Positions 46,928 through 55,851 of a stretch of DNA of 64,000 bases are shown piece by piece. Within the stretch, counting starts at the first letter, position 1, and each line of letters begins with the position of its first letter. A model generated the notes under the pieces. That model searched no databases and was not told where the DNA came from. It saw only the letters and a list, made by a program, of their open reading frames with translations. A program made the translations under genes and the position numbers. Where the stretch lies: assembly GCF_900142105.1 (NCBI RefSeq), contig NZ_FQZS01000010.1, forward strand, positions 62,001 to 126,000, in the 5' to 3' direction. This DNA is from Lutispora thermophila DSM 19022 (GTDB lineage Bacteria > Bacillota > Clostridia > Lutisporales > Lutisporaceae).

Positions 46928-47830
46928 TTGCTACAGTTTAAAACATTAGAGCTGAGTGACAGAGAATTATTTATGAAATATCTAGGGGATTATAACTTTA
47001 ATACATATGAATACTCTTTTTTAAATCTCTATCTCTGGAGAGAATATTGCAATGTGGAGTATGCAATACTTAATGATGCTTTGATAATTAAAAAGACGGA
47101 AGAAGGCAAAGGAACAGTATTTATGCAACCCATTGGTTACACAAAAGGCAACTTAAAAGATATCATATCTGAATTGATAGAGTACAAGAAGAGCAACAGC
47201 AGTATGAAGGTGTTGTTTTCAGATATTGAGGAACCTTTTCTGGAAGAGCTGAAAAAAATCTATGATGAAAAACTTCAGTATTTTCAAGATGTAAAAAACT
47301 TTGATTATATTTATGAGACGGAAAAACTAATAAAACTAAATGGTGATAAGCTAAGGAAAAGAAAGAGCCAATATAATCACTTTGTAAGCAGTTATCAGTA
47401 CAGCATTAAAGATATTTCAGAAGATAAAGTAATAAATGATTGTATAAGATTTGCTGAAGAATGGTTCAGTGGACAGCAGAGCAACCATCAATTAGTATGT
47501 GAGTTAAAAGGGATAAAGGATATTATGCATAACCTGAAGTTGTTGAATGGCCTTGGGATGGCAGTTTATGTAAATGATGTTATTGCTGGATTTACTATAG
47601 GTGAGATTGTAAATAAAAACATGGCTATAATTCACATTGAAAAAGGAGACACAATTTATAACGGTATTTATGCCTTTATAAACAGAACTTTTGCTGAGCT
47701 ATATCTCAAGGATGTGAAACATATAAACAGGGAAGAGGACATAGGAATACCGGGTCTCAGAAGAGCTAAGTTGGCCTATGACCCGATAAAGCTGGAAAAG
47801 AAGTATCTGGTGGATATACGGAGAGATTGA
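46928..47830 (+). CDS. DUF2156 protein (phosphatidylglycerol lysyltransferase-like C-terminal domain)
   Basis: The 300-residue protein consists of two GNAT-like lobes as in the C-terminal domain of MprF/FmhA. YEYSFLNLYLWREY near residue 25, DKLRKRKSQYNHFVSSYQY near 145, VNDVIAGFTIGEI and NREEDIGIPGLRRAKLAYDPIKL at the end are the family motifs. There are no transmembrane helices, so it is the stand-alone cytoplasmic version, probably an aminoacyl- or acyl-transferase; the substrate is unknown. TTG at 46928 lies properly after AAAGGGTG; a GTG at 46919 would overlap the site. Next gene starts within three bases of its stop. Confidence 0.88.
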   Translation: MLQFKTLELSDRELFMKYLGDYNFNTYEYSFLNLYLWREYCNVEYAILNDALIIKKTEEGKGTVFMQPIGYTKGNLKDIISELIEYKKSNSSMKVLFSDIEEPFLEELKKIYDEKLQYFQDVKNFDYIYETEKLIKLNGDKLRKRKSQYNHFVSSYQYSIKDISEDKVINDCIRFAEEWFSGQQSNHQLVCELKGIKDIMHNLKLLNGLGMAVYVNDVIAGFTIGEIVNKNMAIIHIEKGDTIYNGIYAFINRTFAELYLKDVKHINREEDIGIPGLRRAKLAYDPIKLEKKYLVDIRRD

Positions 47831-47832
47831 TT

Positions 47833-48378
47833 ATGAGAAATATGTTGATTGGTAAGAATATTAAACTTGATTCATTAATTGAGGATGATATTGATATAAT
47901 GACAAAGTGGTTTAATGATGTTGAATTTATGAGATACTATGACATGGTTCCTGCAATACCAAAATCTAAAAAGGACATGATAAAACTTTTGGAATACTAT
48001 GAAACTTCTGAAGAAAGGTTTATATTTGCCATTAGAATGCTAGATTCGAATAATTTGATAGGTGTAGCGGGTTTTGATGAAATATTATGGACCAATGGAG
48101 TTGCTACTACTTTTATTGGAATCGGAGATAAAACAATCAGAGGTAAAGGTTATGGCAAAGAAGCTATGGAATTATTGTTAGACTTTGGTTTCAATGAACT
48201 TAATTTTCATAGAATCCAACTAAATGTTATAGAATATAACAAAACGGCAATAGCTTTATATGAAAGCGTAGGATTTAAAAGGGAAGGAGCATATAGAGAG
48301 TTTATTTTTAGAGATGGGAATAGATACGACCTCTTATTATACGGGATGTTGAAACAGGAGCATGCTAATAAATCTTAG
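47833..48378 (+). CDS. RimJ/RimL-type GNAT acetyltransferase
   Basis: The 181-residue GNAT of the ribosomal-protein/N-terminal acetyltransferase type has IKLDSLIEDDIDIMTKWFNDVEFMRYYD, split as the N-terminal 'IDIMTKWFNDVEFM' motif. The acetyl-CoA loop TIRGKGYGKEAMELLLDFGF and the final LNVIEYNKTAIALYESVGFK, REGAYREFIFRDG follow. The substrate could be a protein N-terminus or an amine. ATG at 47833 follows GGAGAG. It begins next to the DUF2156 stop, so the two acyltransferases share an operon. Confidence 0.92.
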   Translation: MRNMLIGKNIKLDSLIEDDIDIMTKWFNDVEFMRYYDMVPAIPKSKKDMIKLLEYYETSEERFIFAIRMLDSNNLIGVAGFDEILWTNGVATTFIGIGDKTIRGKGYGKEAMELLLDFGFNELNFHRIQLNVIEYNKTAIALYESVGFKREGAYREFIFRDGNRYDLLLYGMLKQEHANKS

Positions 48379-48387
48379 CATGCTCCT
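48356..48387. terminator. Bidirectional terminator between convergent genes
   Basis: Perfect 13-bp stem AGGAGCATGCTAA / TTAGCATGCTCCT with a 6-base loop, overlapping the GNAT stop codon and ending just before the minus-strand gene end. Confidence 0.75.
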
Positions 48388-48392
48388 TAAGG

Positions 48393-49478
48393 TTATTTGC
48401 ACATACTTCTTATTCTTTCTATGACTTTGCATCTAAGCTCGGCTATTTTTTTGAAATCCATGCTTTCTATATAATACTTCTCTAATTCATCATGAAGTTT
48501 TTTAGCTGTTCTAATTTTCATTATGGCTTCATCTATAAGATTGTTGAAAAGAATTCTATCTCTTGTCAGGAATGAACTTTCGTTGTCAGAAATATCTTTT
48601 TTCCTAAGGATGTCTAAATCAATCACTCTTACTGCTGTCTTTTCCACATTGGCATCGCTAGAGATTACCAGGCCCAGCTCATTAACCATAATGGTCTCTA
48701 TTATTTCCGGATCTAAAGGTTGATGAAAAACTTCCACGTCATAGCCTGTCATTAATAAATCCGAAACTATAGAATTTAATAGCTTTGTTGCAGCTCCTTG
48801 ATATTGGCACTTGATATAGTGACATTCATGTTTCTTTGGAAGAGCAATTTCTATATAATCAACTCTACCCGAAGAGTTGATTGAGGAATGGAATAAATGC
48901 CTTGCTTCTCCTTGTTTTCCTGTAGGTTTTGCTGATTCCATTATGGACATTTTGTACTCATTCAGCATTTTAGTGTAGTTTAACCAGTCGAAGTCGTCTC
49001 CAATCAATGCTTCCATATCATCTTGGACTTCCTTTGCTGCATTTAAGAATCTATAAGAGGAAGTATAGAGTTTTTTTAATTCTTTACCAATGCTAATTAT
49101 TGAGGTTCTGTTTTTTTCTATTTTTTCCTTGTGCCAATAATCGCCAAGATTAATAATTTCATCTACTACAGCTGGATATTTGGGATCCGTAGTATGTGGT
49201 GCAGTGCCATCCATAACTGCAATATTGAAAGGGACTATACGAATACCATCTAATGAATCATTGTCAGAAGAACAATGATGCAGTTCCACATCATAACCCA
49301 TATCAGCGAACTCACTCGCAATTTTTCTTAAGAAAGTTGATTTACCGGTACCAGGCCCACCTTTTAAAATAAATAACCTGTTGGGAATCCCAGGAACAAC
49401 ATAATCATAAAAAGAATGAAATCCTTTATGAGTGTTGGCACCTAAGAAAAATTCTCTTACATGACCATATTCTTGCAT
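48393..49478 (-). CDS. P-loop ATPase-like protein with a second degenerate half (PRK06851-like)
   Basis: The 361-residue soluble protein has two related halves. The first begins HVREFFLGANTHKGFHSFYDYVV and has Walker A GGPGTGKSTFLRK near residues 40-52, then VELHHCSSDNDSLDGI. The second begins near 190 (ARHLFHSSINSSGRVDYIEI). In place of a P-loop it has CQYQGAATKLLNSIVSDLL, followed by the parallel VEVFHQPLDPEIIETI. The second nucleotide site is thus not canonical. Function of the family is unknown. AGGAGG before the ATG. Monocistronic, divergent from prfC. Confidence 0.78.
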   Translation of the reverse strand: MQEYGHVREFFLGANTHKGFHSFYDYVVPGIPNRLFILKGGPGTGKSTFLRKIASEFADMGYDVELHHCSSDNDSLDGIRIVPFNIAVMDGTAPHTTDPKYPAVVDEIINLGDYWHKEKIEKNRTSIISIGKELKKLYTSSYRFLNAAKEVQDDMEALIGDDFDWLNYTKMLNEYKMSIMESAKPTGKQGEARHLFHSSINSSGRVDYIEIALPKKHECHYIKCQYQGAATKLLNSIVSDLLMTGYDVEVFHQPLDPEIIETIMVNELGLVISSDANVEKTAVRVIDLDILRKKDISDNESSFLTRDRILFNNLIDEAIMKIRTAKKLHDELEKYYIESMDFKKIAELRCKVIERIRSMCK

Positions 49479-49559
49479 AGTACACCTCCTCGATTTATAT
49501 TTTAATATATATTCTCTGCATTATTATATGTTGCATAATAGTTTTTAAAGATATATGGA

Positions 49560-49588
49560 TTGACAGAGTTTTTTGACTCATGTAAAAT
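49560..49588 (+). promoter_or_regulatory. SigA promoter upstream of prfC
   Basis: TTGACA (49560-49565), 17 bp, TAAAAT (49583-49588) with a TG two bases before the -10. Confidence 0.8.
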
Positions 49589-49644
49589 TAATTTGTTTTA
49601 AGTGGGGAAATATATAAGAGAATTTTGAAGAGAGGTTTAGATAA

Positions 49645-51258
49645 ATGGGGCTTGTAGAATATGATATAAAAAAAGAAATTAGAAGGCGTAGGACATTTGC
49701 TATTATTTCCCACCCAGATGCGGGAAAGACTACACTTACCGAAAAACTGCTTTTATACGGAGGTGCCATAAGGCTTGCCGGTTCAGTTAAATCAAGGAAA
49801 GCCCAGAGGTATGCCGTATCAGATTGGATGGAAATTGAGAAACAAAGAGGTATTTCCGTAACATCAAGTGTCATGCAGTTTGAATATGGAGGATACTGTA
49901 TAAACATTTTGGATACACCAGGGCATCAAGACTTCAGCGAGGATACCTATAGAACCCTTATGGCTGCTGATAGTGCTGTGATGATAATTGACCATGCGAA
50001 GGGTGTTGAAGAACAGACTAAAAAGCTATTTAAGGTTTGTCGCATGAGAGGCATACCTATTTTTACATTTATTAATAAACTGGATAGAGAAGGGCGCGAT
50101 CCTTTTGAGCTTATGGAAGAGATAGAAACAGTTCTTGGTATACAATCCTATCCTATGAACTGGCCAGTGAGATTAGGCGGAAGCTTTCTAGGTATTTATG
50201 ACAGGAAAATGATGCATATGGAACTGTTTTCAGGAGGTAACCATGGTCAAAGCATAGTGCCTTCAATGAAAAAGTCTGTTGAAGATCCTATCTTCAGGGA
50301 TCTGCTAGGAGAAGAAGCCCATAGCAAACTAATTGAAGATATAAATCTTCTTGATATGGCGGGCGATGAGTTTGACATGAACAAGGTATTAAAGGGAGAA
50401 ATGACTCCTATATTTTTTGGAAGTGCTATGACAAACTTCGGAGTAGAGAATTTTTTGCAGGAGTTTCTAAAGATGAGCACACCTCCTCTTCCAAGAAAAG
50501 CAGATATAGGGGAGATAGACCCAGAAAACGATTTCTTTTCCGGATTCATATTTAAGATTCAAGCTAATATGAATCCCACACATAGAGATAGAATAGCATT
50601 TATGAGAATATGTTCAGGCAAATTCACAAAAGGGATGAGTGTAAATCATGTACAGGCAGGAAAGCAAATACGCCTTACGCAACCTCAGCAATTTCTTGCC
50701 CAGGACAGAGAGATTGTTGAAGAAGCTTATGCAGGAGATATAATAGGGTTATTTGATCCAGGTATTTTTAAAATTGGAGACACGTTATGTGAGAAAAATC
50801 CTCAATTTAAGTTTGAGGGAATACCGATTTTTGCTCCAGAACACTTTGCAAGGGTATATATTAAAAACTCACTAAAGAGGAAGCAATTTATAAAAGGTAT
50901 TGAACAACTGTCAGAGGAAGGAGCAATACAGGTTTTCCATGAAAAGGATTCTATAGCTCAAGATATGATCGTTGGAGTGGTAGGAATACTTCAGCTTGAA
51001 GTATTGGAGTATAGACTTAAAAATGAATACGGAACTGAAATTAATATCGAACATTTACCATATAAATATATTAGATGGGTGGCATCGGAAAACTTTAATC
51101 CTGAAAAGGTGAGACTTACATTGGATACAAAGGTATTATGGGATGATAGGAATAACCCTGTGTTGGTTTTCCAAAATGAATGGTCAATACGTACAGTTGA
51201 GGAAAGAAATAAAGAATTGATTCTTACAGATATATCTAGTATTAGCAGTTGGAGCTAA
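49645..51258 (+). CDS. prfC: Peptide chain release factor 3
   Basis: The 537-residue translational GTPase recycles RF1/RF2 after stop-codon hydrolysis. The EF-G-like G domain is complete: SHPDAGKTTLTEKLLLYGG near residue 23, QRGISVTSSVMQF (switch), DTPGHQDFSEDTYRTL, and NKLDREGRDPFELMEE. Domains 2 and 3 (about 310-530) carry FSGFIFKIQANMNPTHRDR and IVGVVGILQLEVLEYRLKNEY, typical of RF3. AGAGAGG before ATG 49645. It has its own promoter. Note that any TGA-recoding in this genome would compete with RF2-mediated termination. Confidence 0.97.
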   Translation: MGLVEYDIKKEIRRRRTFAIISHPDAGKTTLTEKLLLYGGAIRLAGSVKSRKAQRYAVSDWMEIEKQRGISVTSSVMQFEYGGYCINILDTPGHQDFSEDTYRTLMAADSAVMIIDHAKGVEEQTKKLFKVCRMRGIPIFTFINKLDREGRDPFELMEEIETVLGIQSYPMNWPVRLGGSFLGIYDRKMMHMELFSGGNHGQSIVPSMKKSVEDPIFRDLLGEEAHSKLIEDINLLDMAGDEFDMNKVLKGEMTPIFFGSAMTNFGVENFLQEFLKMSTPPLPRKADIGEIDPENDFFSGFIFKIQANMNPTHRDRIAFMRICSGKFTKGMSVNHVQAGKQIRLTQPQQFLAQDREIVEEAYAGDIIGLFDPGIFKIGDTLCEKNPQFKFEGIPIFAPEHFARVYIKNSLKRKQFIKGIEQLSEEGAIQVFHEKDSIAQDMIVGVVGILQLEVLEYRLKNEYGTEINIEHLPYKYIRWVASENFNPEKVRLTLDTKVLWDDRNNPVLVFQNEWSIRTVEERNKELILTDISSISSWS

Positions 51259-51280
51259 CTGTTATTTTTTAACATAATAA

Positions 51281-51309
51281 TTGACTAATTGCTATATTTT
51301 CTGTATAAT
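51281..51309 (+). promoter_or_regulatory. SigA promoter for the riboswitch-ATPase unit
   Basis: TTGACT (51281-51286), 17-bp spacer, TATAAT (51304-51309). Confidence 0.88.
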
Positions 51310-51331
51310 GTATTAAAAGATTTGAATAATT

Positions 51332-51428
51332 AAAGGGGAGTAGCGCCATGCTATGTTGCCAACAGTAACGGAAAAGAGTAGAATCTTTTTCTGGCAACAA
51401 GATCCTTTGGGATGTGCAAGACCTTTAA
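51332..51428 (+). promoter_or_regulatory. yybP-ykoY manganese riboswitch
   Basis: The aptamer begins AAAGGGGAGTAGCG (the most conserved 5' segment) and closes with GCAAGACCTTT at the 3' side (conserved 3' segment). The intervening GTTGCCAACA... and ...CTGGCAAC form the paired arm. The class binds Mn2+ and usually switches on Mn exporters. The 3' aptamer strand is also the 5' arm of the terminator at 51418, so ligand binding should favour read-through. Confidence 0.85.
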
Positions 51429-51463
51429 TATGCATTTATGTGTGCATATTAAAGGTCTTTTTG
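51418..51463 (+). terminator. Riboswitch-controlled terminator
   Basis: Perfect 17-bp stem (arms 51418-51434 and 51443-51459) with 8-base loop, then TTTTT. Its 5' arm overlaps the riboswitch's final helix, so the two structures exclude each other. Confidence 0.85.
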
Positions 51464-51596
51464 CATACTTGCTGTTTGCTAGGAGGTTGGTAATGAAGAC
51501 ATAAATAATGGATTATAAAAGCAATATAAGATAATAATAGTAATGTTATGTTTTAATTTCTCAAATTAAGTTAAATTTTTTAAAGAGGTGAATTAT

Positions 51597-54245
51597 ATGT
51601 GGTTTTCAAAGTCTCAAGATGAAGTTTTAAGAGAACTGAATGTAGATCTCTCAGTGGGCCTTAGCAGTGAAGAAGCAAAGCTAAGGCTTGAGAAGTATGG
51701 CCAAAACAAACTTAAAGGAAAGCCTAAAAAAAGCATATTCTCACTTTTTCTTGAACAATTACAGGATATGTTGATATATGTTCTTTTGGGAGCGACAGCC
51801 ATAACTATTGCGATAGGTGAATATGCAGATGCAATAATAATTCTCTTGGTTGTTATTCTTAATGCAGTAATTGGAGTGGTTCAGGAGTATAAAGCAGAAA
51901 AGGCGATTGAGGCGCTACAAAAGATGACTACTCCTAAGTGTCTTGTTAGAAGAGATGGAGAAGTAAAAGAAATCACTTCTGAAGAATTGGTGCCAGGTGA
52001 TATTGTTATCATAGATGCCGGTAGATACATACCTGCAGATTTAAGGCTGATAGATAGTGCAAACTTACAGATAGAAGAGTCCGCTTTAACAGGCGAATCT
52101 GTACCTGTCAATAAAAATGCCAATGATATTTATGAAGATCCTAAAACACCAATAGGAGATAGGTCTAATATGGCATTTATGTCTACTCTTGCAACATATG
52201 GAAGAGGAGAAGGTGTAGTAGTTTCCACTGCCATGGAAACTGAAATAGGTAAGATTGCAAAGATACTTGATGAAGATGATGATGAAATGACACCTCTTCA
52301 AAAAAGATTGGATGAGCTTGGCAGAACCCTTGGGTTCTTAGCTATAGGTGTATGTGCTCTCATATTTGTCATTGCTTTATTTCAAAAAAGAGATTTATTT
52401 GAGATGTTCTTAACTGCCATAAGTTTAGCTGTTGCTGCTATACCAGAGGGTTTAGCTGCAATAGTTGCCATTGTTTTAGCTTTAGGTGTAACAAGAATGT
52501 CTAAGATAAATGCTATTGTTAAGAAACTTCCAGCAGTTGAAACTCTTGGCTCAGTAAACATAATTTGCTCTGACAAGACGGGAACACTTACACAAAATAA
52601 AATGACTGTCGTTAAGTACTATACTTTTAATAATCTAAAGGATCTACCAGCTAACGAAACTAATTTTAGTGCCAATGAAGATGAAACTCAATTGATTAAA
52701 TCTTTTGTACTGTGTTCGGATGCTACTTATGAAAATGGCCAAAGCACAGGAGATCCAACAGAAGTGGCTTTGGTTGTAATGGGAGACAGATTCAAAATAA
52801 CCAAAAAGGAATTAAATGGAAAACATAAAAGGGCTGGAGAAAATCCGTTTGATTCAGATAGAAAGCTGATGTCGACTTTAAATGTAGAAGGAAGTAAGTA
52901 TAGAGTTCATACTAAAGGGGCAATAGATAACATATTAAATATTTCCACCAAAGCTTTGGTGGATGGAAAGATAGTTCCATTAACTGAAGATATGAAGGCT
53001 AAATATTTGGAAGTAGCTGAAGAAATGTCAAACAATGCCCTCAGAGTTCTTGGGGTAGCATTCAAGGATGTGGATAGTATAATAGAACCCGAGGAAATGG
53101 AAAAGGATCTGACGGTTATAGGATTTGTGGGAATGATAGATCCACCAAGGATTGAAGTTAAAGATTCAATAAGAGAAGCAAAACAAGCCGGAATAACTCC
53201 TGTTATGATCACCGGTGATCACAGGAATACTGCTGCTGCCATTGCAAAGGAACTTGGCATAGCAGAGTCTTTGGATCAATGTATTACAGGTGCGGAGATT
53301 GATAAGTTGACAGATGAGGAGTTTTCAGAGAAGATCAATAATTACAGAGTGTTTGCTAGGGTTTCTCCTGAGCACAAGGTGAAAATAGTAAGAGCCTTTA
53401 AGGCTAAAGGAAATATTGTATCAATGACCGGAGATGGTGTTAATGATGCTCCGTCCTTGAAATATGCAGATATCGGTGTGGCAATGGGTATTACTGGTAC
53501 AGATGTTTCAAAAGGTGCCAGCGATATGATATTGACAGATGATAATTTTACAACTATTGTCCATGCAATTGAAGAAGGACGAAACATATATGCCAACATA
53601 AAAAAGGCGGTAGTTTTCTTGTTATCTTGTAATTTAGGTGAAATAATTTCAATATTTGCATCTATACTATTCTATTGGCCTGTTCCTTTATTGCCTACGC
53701 AAATATTGTGGATGAACCTTATTACTGACTCACTACCGGCTATATCTCTTGGGGTGGATCCAGGTGATAAGGATGTTATGAAGAAAAAACCCAGAGATCC
53801 AAAGCAAAGCTTTTTTGCCGAAGGTGCAGGAACGAGAGCCATAATCGGTGGTTGTCTAATAGGTGCATTGACATTACTGGCTTTCTATTTTGGATTAAGC
53901 GAACATGGATATAGTCTGGGTTCAAAGAACATACCTGAAGATGTGTTAACTTATGCCAGAACAATGGCTTTTGTGGTAATTGCTGCTTCACAGCTGTTCT
54001 ACTCATTGTCAATGAGAAATTTCACAAAATCTATTTTTAAAGTAGGATTATTTTCTAATATGTATCTGATAGGTGCTATAATAGTTGGTTTGTTGTTACA
54101 GTTTGTGGTAATTACAGTTCCTTTCCTTGCTAGTGCATTTAGTGTTCATAACTTAAGTATAAGAGATTGGACTATTGTCATAGCTTTTTCACTGATACCT
54201 TTGATAGTTAACGAGATAATTAAAGCATTGACGAGACCTGCATAA
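51597..54245 (+). CDS. P2A-type cation-transporting ATPase, probable Mn2+ (or Ca2+) exporter
   Basis: The 882-residue P-type ATPase of the SERCA/PMR1 group has a cytosolic N-terminus, an actuator loop with EESALTGESVPVNK, and the membrane ion-site motif AIPEGLAAIVAIVLALGV. The phosphorylated Asp is near 325 in DKTGTLTQNK, with a nucleotide domain and GDGVNDAPSLKYADIG. The C-terminal membrane helices include LPTQILWMNLITDSLPAISLG. Sequence alone would say Ca2+, but the yybP-ykoY riboswitch upstream points to manganese export. AGAGGTG before ATG 51597 (a GTG at 51588 overlaps the site). Confidence 0.9.
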   Translation: MWFSKSQDEVLRELNVDLSVGLSSEEAKLRLEKYGQNKLKGKPKKSIFSLFLEQLQDMLIYVLLGATAITIAIGEYADAIIILLVVILNAVIGVVQEYKAEKAIEALQKMTTPKCLVRRDGEVKEITSEELVPGDIVIIDAGRYIPADLRLIDSANLQIEESALTGESVPVNKNANDIYEDPKTPIGDRSNMAFMSTLATYGRGEGVVVSTAMETEIGKIAKILDEDDDEMTPLQKRLDELGRTLGFLAIGVCALIFVIALFQKRDLFEMFLTAISLAVAAIPEGLAAIVAIVLALGVTRMSKINAIVKKLPAVETLGSVNIICSDKTGTLTQNKMTVVKYYTFNNLKDLPANETNFSANEDETQLIKSFVLCSDATYENGQSTGDPTEVALVVMGDRFKITKKELNGKHKRAGENPFDSDRKLMSTLNVEGSKYRVHTKGAIDNILNISTKALVDGKIVPLTEDMKAKYLEVAEEMSNNALRVLGVAFKDVDSIIEPEEMEKDLTVIGFVGMIDPPRIEVKDSIREAKQAGITPVMITGDHRNTAAAIAKELGIAESLDQCITGAEIDKLTDEEFSEKINNYRVFARVSPEHKVKIVRAFKAKGNIVSMTGDGVNDAPSLKYADIGVAMGITGTDVSKGASDMILTDDNFTTIVHAIEEGRNIYANIKKAVVFLLSCNLGEIISIFASILFYWPVPLLPTQILWMNLITDSLPAISLGVDPGDKDVMKKKPRDPKQSFFAEGAGTRAIIGGCLIGALTLLAFYFGLSEHGYSLGSKNIPEDVLTYARTMAFVVIAASQLFYSLSMRNFTKSIFKVGLFSNMYLIGAIIVGLLLQFVVITVPFLASAFSVHNLSIRDWTIVIAFSLIPLIVNEIIKALTRPA

Positions 54246-54294
54246 GAGAGATAGATACAATACTAAATAACATTAGTTTTAACCATTCTTTTTA

Positions 54295-54340
54295 ATCCCA
54301 AAATGTTATATAATGTAATAGTTATATAATATTTTGGGAT
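54295..54340 (+). promoter_or_regulatory. 19-bp hairpin ending at the ribosome site of the next gene
   Basis: Arms 54295-54313 (ATCCCAAAAT...) and 54322-54340 (...ATTTTGGGAT) pair fully with one G-U and an 8-base loop. The right arm includes the GGGAT that would serve as ribosome site for the start at 54350. It may be a terminator for the ATPase (a T-run follows after GTG) or a structure that hides the ribosome site. Confidence 0.5.
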
Positions 54341-54349
54341 GTGTTTTTT

Positions 54350-55090
54350 GTGTTTCCTTTTACTCATATATGGTTCAGTAAAAATGTATTGGGATATTCA
54401 AATAATATGACTGTTTTGGGAGCTATTTTTCCCGATGCTTTTGTATCAAATAAGCTCAATCATGATGATACTCATAATTTTGGTTGGAACATGTATAGAT
54501 TTTATCAAGAAAAAGAACCAGAACTTATTGATTTTGTAATATCGGCCATGACTCATACTATCTCACCTAAAGGTCTTGATTATTATGGTGATGGAGTTTA
54601 TGGGGAACAGGAAGGGTACTGTTTCTTGAAAGCAGAGTCTATAGTTGATGAAGTAGTTGATGCATGCAATATTCCAAAAGAGTATGGACTCTGGAAAGCA
54701 CACAACTTTATAGAAATGGCAGTTGAGTTGGAGGTGCTTAATGATAATAAACAACTTTTAAAGCAATTAGATGAAGCATTACATGATGATCTGATGATGT
54801 ATGAAATTGAATCATATTTAGAAACTTTTTATAGCTTAGAACATGGTTTTTTAAAAAACTGTTTCAAGAGATTTAAACATTTTGTATATAAAGAAGATAT
54901 AAGCAGCCGTGTTTTATCTATAAAATATGACCATCATATGAAACTAAAGCATGGAATAAATATAGATATTGATAAAGCCTCTAAGATAATTGATAAAGCA
55001 AAATATATCATAAAGGATGATTATATTGATTTTTTTATTACTACTGAAAAAAAAGTCAAAGAAATGTTAAGTGTTAGGATGGAGATATAA
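54350..55090 (+). CDS. Zinc-dependent phospholipase C/nuclease-like protein (tentative)
   Basis: The 246-residue helical protein has His/Asp spacing reminiscent of the Zn-dependent PLC/P1-nuclease group: FPFTHIWFSK at the N-terminus, LGAIFPDA near 28, HDDTHNFGWNMY near 42, AMTHTISPKGLDYYGD near 65, and KAHNFIEMAVELEV near 117. In that group such His/Asp residues hold a zinc cluster. There is no signal peptide, unlike secreted PLCs. GTG at 54350 is chosen by spacing from GGGATGTG; GTG at 54341 is also in frame. The next gene starts five bases later. Confidence 0.6.
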   Translation: MFPFTHIWFSKNVLGYSNNMTVLGAIFPDAFVSNKLNHDDTHNFGWNMYRFYQEKEPELIDFVISAMTHTISPKGLDYYGDGVYGEQEGYCFLKAESIVDEVVDACNIPKEYGLWKAHNFIEMAVELEVLNDNKQLLKQLDEALHDDLMMYEIESYLETFYSLEHGFLKNCFKRFKHFVYKEDISSRVLSIKYDHHMKLKHGINIDIDKASKIIDKAKYIIKDDYIDFFITTEKKVKEMLSVRMEI

Positions 55091-55095
55091 TAAAG

Positions 55096-55851
55096 ATGAG
55101 TTTAGTAATGTTGCTATTTTTATTTGCTGCTGGATTCATAGCAGCATTTGTTGATTCTATAGCAGGTGGAGGTGGTATAATCAGCATACCAGCTATAATG
55201 GCTATAGGCATGCCTCCACATGTAGCTTTGGGTACCAATAAACTTGGAGCTTTTTTTGGTTCTTTTACAAGTACCATAGCATATTCAAAGTCTAAAAAAA
55301 TATACTTTCCATTGATCAAGTACCTCATACCTTTTACGTTTATAGGTGCGGTATTAGGTGTGGAGACGGTTTTAAGCATAAATGAACGAGCTTTAGAAAA
55401 GGTTATACTCGTTCTCATAATGTTAATAGCCGTATATACAATAAGAAAAAAAGAATTGGGAGTTTCTAATGAGTTTAAGGGTCTGACTAGAGAGAACATT
55501 ATATTGGGCTGTATTCTTGCTTTTTCAATAGGTTTTTATGATGGAATGTTCGGCCCTGGTTCGGGTTCATTTCTGTTATTCATTTTTATAAGCATTTATA
55601 AATTTGATTATTCCATAAGCGCAGGTAATGGAAGGATACTGAACTTTACAAGTGTTATGGCATCTTTGATTACTTTTGCATTAAATGGCAGTGTTGACTT
55701 TGCCAGAGGGATTCCTTTTGCTGTATCAATGATATTAGGAGGATATGCAGGTACAAGGTTTGCAATAAAAAAAGGAGCCAAAGTAATCAAACCAATTTTT
55801 ATTGCAATTGCTCTGGCTCTAGCTGTTAAAATGATTTACTCAACTTTTTAG
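55096..55851 (+). CDS. TauE/SafE family (YfcA-like) membrane exporter
   Basis: The 251-residue protein has about seven to eight hydrophobic segments. Duplicated family motifs are FVDSIAGGGGIISIPAIMAIG and PPHVALGTNKLGAFFGS in the first half, and GFYDGMFGPGSGSFLLF and SAGNGRILNFTSV in the second. Family members export sulfite, sulfoacetate or other organosulfur anions; the substrate here is not visible. It lies five bases after the PLC-like gene, so the two form an operon. Its 3' end overlaps the opposite-strand lipoprotein gene by 12 bases. Confidence 0.9.
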   Translation: MSLVMLLFLFAAGFIAAFVDSIAGGGGIISIPAIMAIGMPPHVALGTNKLGAFFGSFTSTIAYSKSKKIYFPLIKYLIPFTFIGAVLGVETVLSINERALEKVILVLIMLIAVYTIRKKELGVSNEFKGLTRENIILGCILAFSIGFYDGMFGPGSGSFLLFIFISIYKFDYSISAGNGRILNFTSVMASLITFALNGSVDFARGIPFAVSMILGGYAGTRFAIKKGAKVIKPIFIAIALALAVKMIYSTF

